Source of the DNA: Ambrosia x helenae
Lineage: Eukaryota; Streptophyta; Magnoliopsida; Asterales; Asteraceae
Direction of reading: 5' to 3'
Assembly (NCBI GenBank): GCA_030844895.1
Contig: CM061233.1
Location: forward strand, 31,740,310-31,804,309
DNA: 64,000 bases
Below are positions 1-12,093 of this stretch, piece by piece (position 1 is the first letter of the stretch; each line of letters opens with the position of its first letter). The notes under the pieces were generated by a model. The model was not told the origin of the DNA. It searched no databases and saw only the letters and a program-made list of their open reading frames with translations. Position numbers and translations under genes: made by a program.

Positions 1-3000
1 GAAGGGAAAGAAGTTTACTTGTCTCACGCAAAAAGGTTCTAATTTCAAATTGAGCAAGATAGATCGGGTGTTGGTTTGTCGAGGTTTTTTCAATAGATGG
101 CCAGGCGCTTGTCTTCGTACGCTCCCAAGAAACTTGTCTGACCATTGTCCCCTGCTTTTGACGATCAAAGATAAAAATTATGGGCCTAAACCATTTAGAT
201 GGTATAACTCTTGGATATATCATGAAGGGTGCGAAGACTTGGTTTGCGATACGCTCAAAGAATTCAAGATGGTCGGGGCTCCAGATACAGTGCTGACTTG
301 TAAACTGAGACACCTGCGTAAGGTGCTTAGTGATTGGAAAAAGAAATTGGATGACAAAGAAGCAGCCGAGTTATTTTCTTTAAGGAAGGATTTGGACGAG
401 GTTGAAGCCATTATGGAGGAGCGAGATCTTTCGGAAGAAGAGGAGTGGATTTGGCTCGAAAGTAACAAAAGCATAAAACAATTGGAGTTTTTTCAAGCCA
501 AAGATTTATGCCAGAAGTCTCGTACGAGGTGGGCAAGGGACGGAGATGACAACACGGCTTTCTTTCATGGTGTTATTAATGGTCGGAGGGCTTCAAACGC
601 TATACAAGGTCTCTTGATAAATGATGAGTGGATCTCAAAGCCGAGTGAAGTAAAAAAGGAGGTTTTCAAACATTTCAGGAATCTTTTTTCTGAAAAAATA
701 AAAAATCGGCCCAGGTTCTTTTGTGAAGATTTAAGAAGACTCCCAGTGGATGTTGCGGATTCTCTTGTGTCTCCTTTTTCTAAAGTGGAGATTAAAGAAG
801 CTATTTTTGGTTGTGGAGTTGACAAAGCGCCCGGTCCCGATGGTTTCAACTTTCGCTTTCTGCGAAAGTTTTGGAGTATCCTTGAAGAAGACTTTGGTAA
901 TATTCTTAGTGATTTTTATGAGACGGGTCGTATTAGCCGTGGTTGCGGATCCTCCTTTATCACCTTGGTGCCTAAAATTAAAAACCCATTAGGCCTAAAA
1001 CACTTCAGGCCGATTACCCTGGTGGGTTTAATCAGTAAAGTGATTTCCAAGATTCTGGCTTCTCGTCTTAAGAAGGTCATCAGCTCGATTATCTCGAAAT
1101 CTCAATCGGGTTTCCTAAGTGACAGGTTTATCTTTGACGGGCCCCTCATGGTCAACGAAATTCTTTCCTGGTGTAATCGTAAAGGCAAAAAGTCTTTCTT
1201 TTTAAAGATTGACTTTGAAAAGGCATATGACAACGTTAACTGGGGCTTCCTATTGTCTTTGCTGGACCAATTGGGTTTCCCGGACAGATGAAGATTATGG
1301 ACTAAAGGTATTCTGGAATCCGCTAGATCCGCGGTCCTTGTTAATGGCTCCCCAACCTTCGAGTTCCAATGCCTAAAAGGTTTGCGCCAAGGTGATCTCC
1401 TTTCCCCGTTTTTATTTCTTATTGTCATGGAAGCCTTATCTTGCTTGTTGAATAAAGCGGTGAAAGAAGGAGATTTCAAGGGTATCGAGTTGTCTAAAAA
1501 TGGGCCGGTTGTGTCGCACCTTTTATATGCGGATGACGCATTGATTATGGGTGACTGGTCGAGTGATAATGTAAATACAATGTCTAGAATTCTACGAAGT
1601 TTTTATCTTTGCTCGGGTCTTAAAATTAATATCAACAAATCTAGCCTTTTTGGTATTGCACGACAAAAGATGAGGTTGATAGGATGTCCAAGGTTTTGGG
1701 TTGTCAGGTTGGGTCCACTCCCTTTGATTACCTAGGTATCATGGTTGGCGCAAATATGAACAAAATTAACAACTGGAGGAAGATTGTGGATGTTTTCGGC
1801 TCCAGATTATCCAACTGGAAAGCTAAAACGCTCTCAATGGGCGGTCGGGTGACTCTTATCAAGTCTGTGCTCGAGAGTCTCCCGATTTATTATTTTTCCT
1901 TATACAAGGCTCCTGTGGGTGTTATTGATAAACTGGAAAGCCTTATGAAGCGGTTCCTCTGGTCGGGTTCAGATACTATCAACAAGATTCACTGGGTATC
2001 ATGGGATAGAATTACTTGTTCTAAACCGGATGGAGGTATGGGGATATCAAGACTCAAAGAAGTAAATGAAGCCTTAATGTCTAAGTGGTTGTGGCGTTTC
2101 CGTGTAGAGCAGAATTCGTTGTGGAACAGGTGGTTGTTGCTTGCCATAAAGGTAGGAAAAGGTGGTCCGGGTTCCCTCTTTGCTCGGGTGCTTCTGGCTG
2201 CTGGCCAATCATTGTTAGATGTGGTGAGAAATTTAAATGTGGTGATAAAAAGTTCTGTGAGCTTTTCAAAGGGAGATTAGGCGATGGGGGTTCCATTCGG
2301 TTTTGGCTGGATAACTGGATCATGGACGTCCCTTTGGCAGAGCAATTTCCTAGCTTGTTTGCTAAGGCCATTGACAAAAATTCCCTTATCAAAGACTGCT
2401 GGAAGGTGGAAGGCTGGTGCCCATTGGATTATTCTATTCAGTTTAGCAGTCTGGAGGTCCAAGAATGGAGCGCTTTGGCTGATGCTTTGGCCCTGATTCA
2501 GCCTTCTTCTATCAACGATAAATGGGAGTGGAATGGTTCTCAAGTTTTCTCAGTTACAAATGTAAAACAGATGCTGCTCAAAAACCGATCTTCAAACAAC
2601 AATTTTAAGTTTAAATGGATTGCTTGGGTCCCTCTCAAATGCAACGTCTTTGCTTGGCGAGCGGAGATGGGTAGAATCCCTACGGTCGAGGCCTTGGCTA
2701 GAAGGAATATAGATATAGCTAACAAAAACTGCAGGTTGTGTGATGCGGCGCTAGAAACCTCCACTCACCTCCTCTCAGATTGCGGGTTTTCCTTTGGGGT
2801 TTGGGGCGCGATTGGGAAGTGGTGTAATTCGTTTATGCAGTCGAATGTTCTCATCAGGGACTTTCTCCTTCTATACAAACAAGTGAATAAAGGTAAATGG
2901 GGTAAGAGGATTGTGCAAGGTATTGTGGTGGTGTCTTTTTGGGCGATCTGGAAAGCTAGGAATGGGAAGACGTTTAAAGGCGAGGATGCTATTGTCACTA

Positions 3001-3187
3001 AAGTGGTGGGAGATATTAAATCATTGTCTTTTTTGTGGCTTAAGCATAGGTCTATGTTTAAAGATCTCCTTTGGGATGATTGGTGTAAATACCCGTTGTA
3101 CATGTTATAGTTGGCGGGTTGGCGTGCCTTGTTTTGAGGTGTCGTCCCCGGTTGTTTTTTAATGAAAGTCATTTTCCAAAAAAAAAA
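1..3187 (+). mobile_element. LINE (L1-type non-LTR retrotransposon), 5-prime end outside window
   Basis: This is the 3-prime three kilobases of a plant L1-type element. It enters the window inside the endonuclease domain and continues through reverse transcriptase and the C-terminal zinc-binding (zf-RVT) domain. A short 3-prime UTR and an A run at 3178-3187 follow, as expected for target-primed insertion. The 5-prime end and hence the TSD lie outside the window. Coding is broken (see the pseudogene entry), so the copy is not autonomous. Confidence 0.93.
2..3110 (+). pseudogene. LINE ORF2 pseudogene (endonuclease end, reverse transcriptase, zf-RVT)
   Basis: The frame is open from base 2. It shows the end of the apurinic endonuclease domain (LSDHCP motif near 145-160), the RT block DKAPGPDGF (about 820-845), the FRPITL block (1006-1025), the palm motif KIDFEKAYD (about 1207-1230) and the active-site block LLYADDALIMG (about 1520-1550). 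The zf-RVT domain with WVPLKCNVFAWRA and a C-x2-C...H...C pattern lies at about 2620-2800. Lesions: an in-frame TGA at 1289-1291 where relatives have Trp (FPDR then RLW); a frameshift in the A-rich stretch near 1661-1672; and a second frameshift between about 2160 and 2240. Reading resumes in frame 3 to a TAG at 3108-3110. The enzyme would nick target DNA and copy the element RNA; this copy cannot make it. Confidence 0.9.
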
Positions 3188-3623
3188 TATATAAAACTAC
3201 GGAATTTTATAAAAACTAAGAATTAAAAAAAACACAAATAGGTTAATTACTTTTCAAAAATATCTTTGGTAAAAAACAATTTGGTTGAAAACAGTTAATT
3301 TCGTGGGTCTACCCAAACCGTAACCAAATTCGTATTTTGTATGATATAGTTTTCGGTTAGGACCAAATACAAATCAAAACCGAATTAACATGTGAATACC
3401 GTTTACACCCACACATATGTGTGCATGTGTGTGTGGGAAGAGGGTGGTTTGGTGTTAATTTTTGTTTATATGGCTTGAAAAAATCAATCTACTACGTTCC
3501 CACCCTCAAACCTATAGTATCTTTCAGTAGTTGTACAAGGAGGACACCGGTGTGTGGGTAAGGATTCGAACTTGGAACCGCTAGATTAAGGTTGTATAAT
3601 AATTTCTATTGAACTAAACTAAG

Positions 3624-3661
<38 letters not shown>

Positions 3662-4427
3662 ATGACCATGTTCTGTCTAGTTTTCTCATTAAAGCATACC
3701 AATTGAATATATAAAACATTAAATCGTTTAATGCAATTGATGACCACAATAAGTAAGTTATTAAATCATTTCAATGCAATAAAGCCATGTACTACAAGAT
3801 TAAATCATATACGTATATGATTTGTAAACTAAACATTTCAAATCAAACGAGAAATTTAAAAACTAAACATAGATAGATAGATAGAACTCTCCCTAAGCTC
3901 TATTGTTGTGTTAAAAATTCAAACTAGCATTCTAGTGTGTGTTTGAATTATAAGTTATAAGTCAATGACAACAACTTTCCAATCTTACATATGACTTGTC
4001 ACTATTATATTATTTATTTTTAAAATATTGTATACTCAAAGTAGAAAAGAAGCGAACACTCGATCCATAAAATATTATTAGACAAACCCCAACGTTCAAA
4101 TTCGAATTCAAATACCCACATGCTAAACAACCAAAAGATAGCTCAACATTCAAAATCTTAAAACAAAAACAAGACCCTTGTGAAACCCAATGCCTTTAAC
4201 ATTTCCAATTTCACCCCTCATCTTCCATAATCTTACAAAACCACCCCTCAAAATATTAAAAAGTCTATATACATTTCTACTACCAACCCCTCAACTTTCA
4301 AAATCTTACAAAATCACCCCTCACATCAGCCCAATAATCCAATCCAATATCATATAAAAAGTTAAAAACAGACAAGAGCCCAGTGGGGCCCATCACTTGT
4401 CCGCTCCTAACGAATACCTTATTTCAA
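3188..4427. other. Intergenic DNA between the LINE and the cyclin gene
   Basis: No coding is seen. The stretch is AT rich and holds a 32-base A run (3628-3659) and a short GATA repeat near 3872. A segment at about 3480-3627 contains GGATTCGAAC, the complement of a tRNA B-box, so it may be an old reversed SINE. Its A run lies on the wrong side for that orientation, so the call is weak. From about 4190 on it is the cyclin promoter region. Confidence 0.5.
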
Positions 4428-4438
4428 TCCAACGGCCA
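4428..4438 (+). promoter_or_regulatory. MSA element (MYB3R site) upstream of cyclin A
   Basis: TCCAACGGCCA fits the mitosis-specific activator consensus TCYAACGGYYA exactly. It lies 294 bases upstream of the cyclin start codon. In plants, three-repeat MYB proteins (MYB3R) bind such sites and confine expression to G2/M. A further AACGG core is present near 4563. The sequence match is seen; its activity is inferred. Confidence 0.7.
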
Positions 4439-4662
4439 GGATCTCTCCTCATTTCAAATCATCTTCTTTCCCTCTTCAAAAAAGTACCATTAAATAACCC
4501 TTCTGTCTCTCTCTCACTTCACTTTTTTTGAATTCGTTAAACCCTCTGTTCTGACACAATTAAACGGATACTTTTATTCAAAACCATATGAATTCATCTG
4601 GGTCGGTTTTAGTTTTCCTCAATTTGCTCTCATATTAAAACCCCCAATTGTTACTCTGTTTC

Positions 4663-4670
4663 TAGGGTTT
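4663..4670 (-). promoter_or_regulatory. Telo-box in the cyclin 5-prime leader
   Basis: TAGGGTTT is the complement of the telo-box AAACCCTA. Telo-boxes are frequent in promoters and leaders of plant genes expressed in cycling cells. It lies 52 bases before the start codon, and a related AAACCCT lies near 4540. Function is inferred only. Confidence 0.45.
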
Positions 4671-4721
4671 CTTGCTTCTTGTTTTGTTCGTTGTTAAAAA
4701 ACCTGTATTAAATCGTTCTTG

Positions 4722-7366
4722 ATGTCGACTGTGAGTAACAATCGGAAATTGAATGGAACGACGTCGTCTTTGGCCAAACGGCAGGCCGCGCCGCCCCTTA
4801 TGGCCAAGAAACGCCCTGCTCTTGCCAATGTCACTAATCAGCGACCCGCGGCGCGTAACGGGTCTAATTTGGTATAATTTAATATGGGTTTTTGATTTTT
4901 TTATTAGTTTCGTATCTTTTTGTTATTATGTTTCATTGTTTGGATTAATTTTACTATATTATTGTCATACTCTGTTTTCTTGATTAGGGTTTCACTCACT
5001 GTTTCTTGATTATTTATTAATTTACAAATTTAACTTTTGTAGTTTTTTTTAAAGTTTGTATTGATGAAGTTTGATTATTTATTAATTTTACTATATTATT
5101 GTCAGATGGTACCGAAGAAAGGATCGAGCAGTTTTGGAATATCGTCGGCTTCGGTTCATTTGAATCCGGGTGCGGCTGTTTCAAAGATCACATCCATAAC
5201 AAGAAAAGATGCAACTGTTTCCAAGATCAACATTGTTGCTCCTGTTCAAACTAAAATGGAAGTGTCTCCATCGAAATCGGATGGTTTATCGGTGTCTATG
5301 GATGAGACAATGTCCACTTGTGATAGTTTGAACAGTCCTGATGTTGAGTATATTGATAGTAATGACATTGCTGCGATTGAGTCAATTGAGCGGAAGACGA
5401 GTAGCAAACTCAGCATTTCAGATCATGTTGAACCAGCAGGTGTTGATCACTTGTTTTTTTTTTTTTTTAATTGGTAAATTGTATATTTTGTGAGTTTTAT
5501 GTTTTGCATTTAATATTTTAAATTTTTAATGTTAACAGCAAATGTGTGTAAGAGGGAGATACTTGTGGAGATTGGGTCAAATGACAAGATTGTTGATCTT
5601 GATGTGGATTTCATGGACCCGCAGTTGTGTGCGACCATGGCTTGTGACATTTACCAGCATCTTCGAGCTTCCGAGGTGAAGAAAAGGCCTGCGGTTGATT
5701 TCATGGAGAAGGTGCAGAAAGACATTAACGCGAGCATGCGCGCGATCTTGATCGACTGGCTTGTGGAGGTTGCTGAAGAGTATAGGCTGGTGCCCGACAC
5801 GCTGTACTTGACCATCAACTATATTGACCGATATCTTTCGGGCAATTTAATGGATCGCCAACGGCTGCAGTTGCTTGGTGTTGCTTGCATGATGATTGCA
5901 TCGTAAGCGGTTTTTTCAAATTTCTGATGTCATTTGAATAATATGTACATTTTGTACAAAAAATAAATAACTTGGATGAATTTTCAGGAAATATGAGGAG
6001 ATTTGTGCACCACAGGTGGAAGAGTTTTGCTACATAACTGATAACACATACTTCAAAGATGAGGTGTGTGTTATTGTTGTTCATATTTAACATAAGTTGG
6101 TATTATTTAAATGGTTCATTTGAGTAATAAGTTTGATGTTTGTGCAGGTATTGCAAATGGAATCATCAGTTTTGAATTTCTTGAAGTTTGAATTGACAGC
6201 CCCAACTGTTAGATGTTTCTTGAGAAGATTTGTGCGTGCTGCTCATGGTGTAAATGAGGTATAATACTACTGTATAATTTTTTTGTACTTTCAAATGGGT
6301 CAAGTAAATGGGTAAATAGGTCAGTCTAGGTGTGTTATTTTTGTTTTCTATTAGATCAAAGGGTCAATTATATCTTGGGATATAATTGATTACTTTTAAA
6401 AGTTTTTAAAGCAGAAAAAAAGTATATTCATAATGTCCCAACCAAGCCGGTTCAAAGATAACCCTTTGATTTGAAAATGTTTTGACCCACACAAAAGCAT
6501 AATATATTTAATGGTCAATTAAATGGGTCTGTATATGTATGTTAATTTTGTTTCTGTTGGATCAAAAAACTATTGGGCTATAATTGATTAGTTTAAAGTT
6601 CTAAGGGAAAAATGTGTTATCATTAATCAAAAAGTTCAAATGGGTCAATTAAATATTGCCCAACTCTCCCTGCACAAAGAGGACCCTTTGACCCACACAC
6701 AAATTATTATTTTCTTTTCTTGCAATGGGTCTACTGAAACAGTCGATACGTTTAAAATGCATAAAATCATTAATAAAGTGTTTTCAAGATTGACCCAAAT
6801 CCACCCACTTGACCCGTTACTGAACCGTCCATTTTCAGGCTCCTTCAATGCATTTAGAGTGTTTGGCCAGCTACATATCCGAGTTATCTCTTGTGGAGTA
6901 TAACATGCTTCGTTACGCCCCTTCACTTGTTGCTGCGTCCGCCATTTTCTTAGCAAGATATATACTGTTTCCATCACAGAATCCTTGGGTATGCCCCTTT
7001 CGACTTCACCAATTATATTCTTTTCTCTGATTATGTTGTTCTAAAGTTTGTATAAATTTTACAGAATTCGACATTGAAGCATTACACTCAGTACCAGCCA
7101 TCCGAACTATTCGAATGTGTCAAATCTCTGCACACACTTGTTACTGAATGCCCGAATTCCAGTTTGCCAGCAATTCGGGAAAAGTACAGTCAACATAAGG
7201 TTAGTTAGTTAACTGTGAAATCTTTTAACAAATTTATTTCTTGGGTAATTTTCACTTGTATTTGAAGCTAATTTGGTGATTTTTATGTGAAAAACAGTAC
7301 AAGTTTGTTGCAAAGAAGCAGTGTCCTCCATCCATACCAATGGAGTATTTCCTGAATAACAACTAG
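4722..7366 (+). CDS. CYCA1: Cyclin A1
   Basis: A-type cyclin that binds and activates a CDK in S to M phase in the nucleus. I read eight exons with GT-AG borders: 4722-4871, 5106-5439, 5539-5902, 5988-6063, 6148-6258, 6839-6988, 7065-7199 and 7298-7366. Joined, they give 462 residues in one open frame, a normal length for CYCA1. A destruction box RPALANVTN lies at residues 31-39 for APC/C-driven degradation. The A-type signature MRAILIDWLVEV is at residues 228-239. The N cyclin fold covers roughly residues 197-325 and the C fold roughly 327-445; the protein ends IPMEYFLNNN. The start is the first ATG in frame with the D-box exon. The upstream MSA site fits G2/M expression. Nothing is broken. 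The CYCA1 subgroup rests on overall similarity; A-type assignment is very secure. Confidence 0.94.
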
Positions 7367-8034
7367 TTGACAGAGATGACATGGCAGTAATGAAGCAGTA
7401 TTTAGAGAAGAGCAGCTGGTTGACTGAGATGACAAACAGCAGTTGTGTTTTTCAACGAATAGTTGGAAGGTTGCTTCATTACATATGTTAATGGTGGTTC
7501 TTGTGTTGATGAATGATGGTATTAGTATTAGAATCTTGAAGATAATAGATGCTATTATTTTAGTTCTGTTATGTTATAATTCAATTGAATGTTGGGTTAT
7601 ATAGCCTGTCAGGCACATGGTGGTAATAAAGAAACTGAATGGATAGTTTTGTAATTCTACACCAAATTTAAGATGGCAACTCCTATACAAATTCCTGTTT
7701 TTTGTACAAATTTTCCCCAACCTGCCCCTGACCCATGCTCTTTCTTTCTTCATGTTTTGAATGTCTATTATCATCACATAATAAACCTCGGTAATGTTTT
7801 TTTTATTTCATGATCAACTGAAACTGAAAATTAAATGGTGGGAGCAATTAATGGAGCAAATTGAATATGAATAGATCATCCGTCAGTTATGTTGTTGCTT
7901 CCTTTGAACGGTGGTGGCAATTTGAAGACGCGAAATCAATCTGCCCCTTTGTTTCCACTCAGCAATTCTCGTTCTGTCGTCCAAAATTGCAACTTTATTA
8001 CAGGATTATCAGGTTCAAAATATCATGGCCGCGA
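7367..8034. other. Cyclin 3-prime UTR and downstream intergenic DNA
   Basis: The first part is probably the cyclin 3-prime UTR, AT rich and without open frames that resemble proteins. From about 7860 there is a short open stretch with no similarity that I recognise. It leads into the first G-run retroposon-like unit. Confidence 0.4.
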
Positions 8035-8871
8035 GGGGGGGGGGGGGGGTGGAAAGGGTAGCGCCATGTGTGCGTGCGTCTTGGTGTGAGTTTACAGTTT
8101 TGGGCAAATGGGTTAAATTTGTGAAATGGTGCTTCCCTCCCGGGTTACGTATATCTTACGTATTTCTTCTTCTTGGGGCAGTATGTGAGGTGCAGATTGA
8201 TGGGTTGGGTGATTGAATTGTGTTCCTTTTTACCGGTTGGTGGGTACAAAGAGGCTGCATTTACTTGAACTGTTGGATTAATGATTTATCACATGAGCAG
8301 CTGTATGTTAGTCAAAGCCGAGTGGTCCTGCAAAAATCCAAAGTTGTGCAGAAGTATATTATAAGACATGTGTAGCTCTTTGTTGTGCAGAAAATCAGTC
8401 GAGTGCTCCTGCAGAAATCATTGTAAGGAGTCATATGTGTTGATGATACTTCGGCTCTGCAGCCTTGTGGATGATATGTTAAAAGACCTGTGTAGCTTAA
8501 TGTTGAGCAGAAAATCACAACTGTTTTCGGCTCTATAGCCTTGAAGACGTGATGTTAATGCTGGATTAGATAGTCATATAATTGCAAGCTTAAAGTTCCG
8601 AAATCGCATAAAGACAAACACATAGTGGGAGGAAGCCTGTGGCGAAGTGAAGTATACGTACTGGACGTATTTTTCGAAGATAAAAGTTCATATCCTCCTA
8701 ATAGAAGTTGATCAGGAGCATCCGGTTTGTCTTGATATTTCGAAGCTTGTGGTGATGGACTGTTTAGTTCGACAATTGCTGAAGTGTGACTTGCTATAAG
8801 CCGGCAGTGTAAAAGTTTTTTTTCAAGATTTTATTGTATTTAACCGAGAAAAAAAAAAAAAAAAAAAAAAA
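8035..8871 (+). repeat. Retroposon-like unit 1 (G run at start, A run at end)
   Basis: The unit starts with 15 G (8035-8049) and ends with 23 A (8849-8871). Its first roughly 150 bases after the G run (AGGGTAGCGCC, then a GTGTG-rich stretch, then GGTGTGAG) recur, diverged, at the start of the next unit. Within 8340-8520 a roughly 120-base segment is imperfectly duplicated (GTGTAGCT and AGCAGAAAATCA motifs). No protein is recognisable. A decayed or non-autonomous LINE derivative is the simplest reading. I see no convincing TSD. Confidence 0.45.
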
Positions 8872-8909
8872 CCTTGGTGTGGGTGCGTTTCTTGGTGGAT
8901 ATGATAGCT

Positions 8910-9758
8910 GGGGGGGGGGGGGGGGGGGATAGGGTAGCGCCAAGTGTGTGTTTTGGCGTGAGTTGTTAAGAGGTGTAAATGGGTATATTGAGTGTTTTGG
9001 TGCTACTCTCCCTGGCTACATAAATCTGTTCGTGTTAATTCGTTTCGTGGTGTGTGTTTTTTCATTTGGTTTCTTCTAGGGGATAGGGTCCACTGTAAGA
9101 TTCTTTTGATTGGGTTCGAAGTTTGATTTTGTTGGAAGTGTGTTGAGTTCTCACAGATGGTGATTGTCATAATGTGCATAGCGATTGGTTAGCAGCGTCT
9201 GCAGAAGCATATTAGCGGGTGTTGATTAAATTCCGAGTTAAAATGGGTCTTGATCAGAGAATTCTGCTCTGCACTGGACTGAATTCTGTTAATATATAAT
9301 GTCGGCCTGGTTTAGTGAACAAAAACGCTGCAGTATTGCTGGTCTCTTGGCGAACTTATTTGGCGGATCAGAAATAAACACGCTGCAGTGTTTATGTTGG
9401 TGGTTTGAAGAAGATACTTTGGAATGCATGACGGATGTATCAAAAGCGTCTAAAAACAATGGCACATTGGAATTAAATTGTGGTGATCTGGAAATCTAGG
9501 TGTATGAAGTGTGTGCGAGATTATAATAAAGTGGTTATCCTCAAATAGGAATAGTTCTAGCGAATGCGGTTATTGGCTTTCATTGTCTTTGGTTGGGAGA
9601 TAGTAGCTATGTCCTTGTTAGGCGAGAGTCTTGTATTTATGTTGTTTCTCTTTAATCCTGGTTTTCTAACCTTTGGTTAGGAAACTTATGTACTCGTGAA
9701 TGTTTTGGTTTTTGTTTCGTGTGGAATAAAGTCATCTCCTTCTCCGTTAAAAAAAAAA
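8910..9758 (+). repeat. Retroposon-like unit 2 (G run at start, A run at end)
   Basis: It starts with 19 G (8910-8928) and ends in an A-rich tail from 9749. The head matches unit 1 (GATAGGGTAGCGCC...GGCGTGAG). Near 9340-9500, fragments reminiscent of a LINE zf-RVT tail (a Trp-rich, WKSR-like stretch) can be read in broken frames. The 3-prime end has the AATAAAGTC plus A-run layout of plant LINE tails. LINE origin is inferred. Confidence 0.45.
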
Positions 9759-9859
9759 TAATAAAAAAAATAAAAAAAATAATAATAAATAAAAAATTTC
9801 GGTTCTGTCATAAGCATTATAATTTTAACTTGATTAATTGTGAACCTGGGGCGAAATTT

Positions 9860-10067
9860 TGATATGTAGTAAATAATATAGGGACTTGTAGTGTTAATTG
9901 TAGAATAGTATAGGGGTTATTGTAAACATGTCTAGTTGTACTTAAATACGTATTGTAGATAAATGAGAGATTAGTGAATGATTTTGAGATTTATCTCCTT
10001 CTGTGTTTCTTCTCCTTTCTCTATCTTTCACTCTTTAGTTTCTTGATTACCAAATTGATCCATATCA
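9860..10067 (+). repeat. 5-prime LTR of the TR-GAG element
   Basis: 208 bp, starts TGATATG and ends CCATATCA (TG...CA). It is followed after one base by the iMet primer-binding site. Confidence 0.92.
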
Positions 10068-10309
10068 ATGGTATCAGAGCTATCTTTCCTCTAACCTTGG
10101 GTTAGGGTTACACCAACAAGAAAAAAATAATAATAATAATAATAACAGTTCTAATTCATTTCTTCATTTCATTTCTTTCTTTTCGTTCAATCGAACAAAA
10201 CCACCATAAAATTCTTATCACCACCGCCAATCTTTCATTCCTTCTCACTGTTCTCAACAATTAACCATCAGAAATCACATACAACAACAGCAACAAGAGA
10301 TTTCCTGAA

Positions 10310-12009
10310 ATGGAAAACGAAGACACAATCAAGAAAATGGATCATATGCTTTCAAGACTAGATGATCATATGCAAAAGATGGATCAAGAATTCAGCAATA
10401 TCAAGTCAACATTGATCAAATTAATGGATAAAATGGGGATTCCAACTGATGAATACAAGAATTCAGAAGAATCAACGGTTAGGGACGAGATCGACTGTGG
10501 AACCACTCAATTAAAGAAGGAGGGTTTCGATCAAGATAACCAAGAAGTCACAACAACAAACGAATTTATTCGCTTCTTGAAGGAGGATTTCCCATGTTTC
10601 TTTGAAGGTGATTTGGAAGAATGGATGCGACAATGTGATCGGTTGTTCGTGCTTGAAGAAACACCAGAAAACATCAAACGAAGATGGGTAATTGTATGTC
10701 TCAAAGGTAATGCTTTAGAATGGCATAACAATTTCTTGAGAAATAATAATGATACAATAGATGAGTTGCATTGGATGGATTATTTGAGAATGGTATTCAA
10801 AGATTTTGAGTCTACACCTAAGGTGTTTGATGAAATGTTGTAAGAGGGTTAACAATGAGTTAAAAGAAAATTCTGGTGATCAGATTCTGGAACTTTATGA
10901 TCAAGAATCATTTGATGCTAATGGTTTCAAAGAATATGAAAAGGAAAATGAAATGGCTTTAAGAAGTTGTATGACTTTTGATATGGGTTGTGCTCAAAAG
11001 AAAATAAACAATGATCCAGTTTATGTGGATCTTTTAAGAGGTGAAATGGTTGATGAAGTTTCACAAATTTTGAAAGATAAGTATGAAGATTCAGTTGTGA
11101 ACAGAAACCATGGAATTGCATTGAAAGATATTGCAAAAGATAAGGAAGCGGGTGTGATCAAGACTAAGAAAACACGGCAAGTAGGTTCTGAATTGATGGT
11201 TGTTAAAACTTTTAGATGGAAACCGGGTTGGACCGTTATGCGAGCGGAATAATGAGGAAGGCTCAACATGAGTATAATGATGGGTTTGAAATGAATATGT
11301 TTGAGTTGGTGAGGGTAGAGACATTCGAATGGAAACCGGGTTGGCAATATATGCTAAAGATGGGTCTTTTATTCAAAGCGAATTGGTTCATGACATTCAT
11401 TTGGTTTGTCATTCATTTGGGTTCCTTCTCACGTAATACACATACAAGAATTTTCGGTACATGTTTTAAAACATTCAAAGGCCACATAATCTTCCTTTTC
11501 ATAGTTCAGTCTATTACTCATGTTGCTCAGATCGTTTATTATGGTGCTGATAGTTTACCAGAACTTTGGGTTGTTAAAGCAACAGGGGGCAATTTCGATT
11601 TACCAGTGGGTTTACACGATGATATTATGACAGATTTATATGGCATCAGGTTCTTTGCTATTGATGACGTTTTGTGGAAACAACAAAGAGCTAATTATGG
11701 TGGAAAAAAGGACACATGGAAAGGAGTAGATGATACATCATATGCTCATATTATTGAAAGATACCAAGCTAAACATGAATATAGGAAAAGTGTTTGAAAG
11801 AACAGCTTCAAAAGTTTAAAGAGAAGAATACTACTAATGAAAATGAAGATGGTGGTGAGGAGGATAATGAAGATGAACGGACCAACTTAGAATACCGTTC
11901 AAGAAGCTTAAAACAAAGGTTGCAATTTGATGGCAGTGAAGGCTTGAGTTCATTACATTTTTTTTCCTTTTCTAACCAAGAAGAGGATAAATGTCAGACT
12001 TCTACTTAG
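10310..12009 (+). pseudogene. gag-like coding region of the TR-GAG element, broken frames
   Basis: The first frame (10310-10843, 177 codons) starts with a short coiled-coil-like region rich in DHM and KKMD. It continues into a gag block: a Phe-Glu-Gly-Asp-Leu-Glu-Glu-Trp stretch near 10605-10625, then KGNALEWHNNFL near 10705-10740. This resembles capsid-type gag of Ty3/gypsy elements. Reading then shifts frame near 10806-10843, again near 11216-11252, and again near 11794. The later frames have no domain I recognise. A motif F-x-WKPGW occurs twice (about 11209-11232 and 11321-11344), which suggests an internal duplication. There is no CCHC knuckle and no pol. Confidence 0.7.
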
Positions 12010-12093
12010 CATCTATCAACATGATCTAGTGCATTCAAAGTGAGAAATTTTGATTCATAATTCTTGAGGTCAAGAATCTTAAGGGGAGAGTAT

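Noticed and set aside
4753..4983. 76-codon frame over the start of the cyclin gene
   Set aside because: It is out of frame with the real exon 1 and reads into intron 1.
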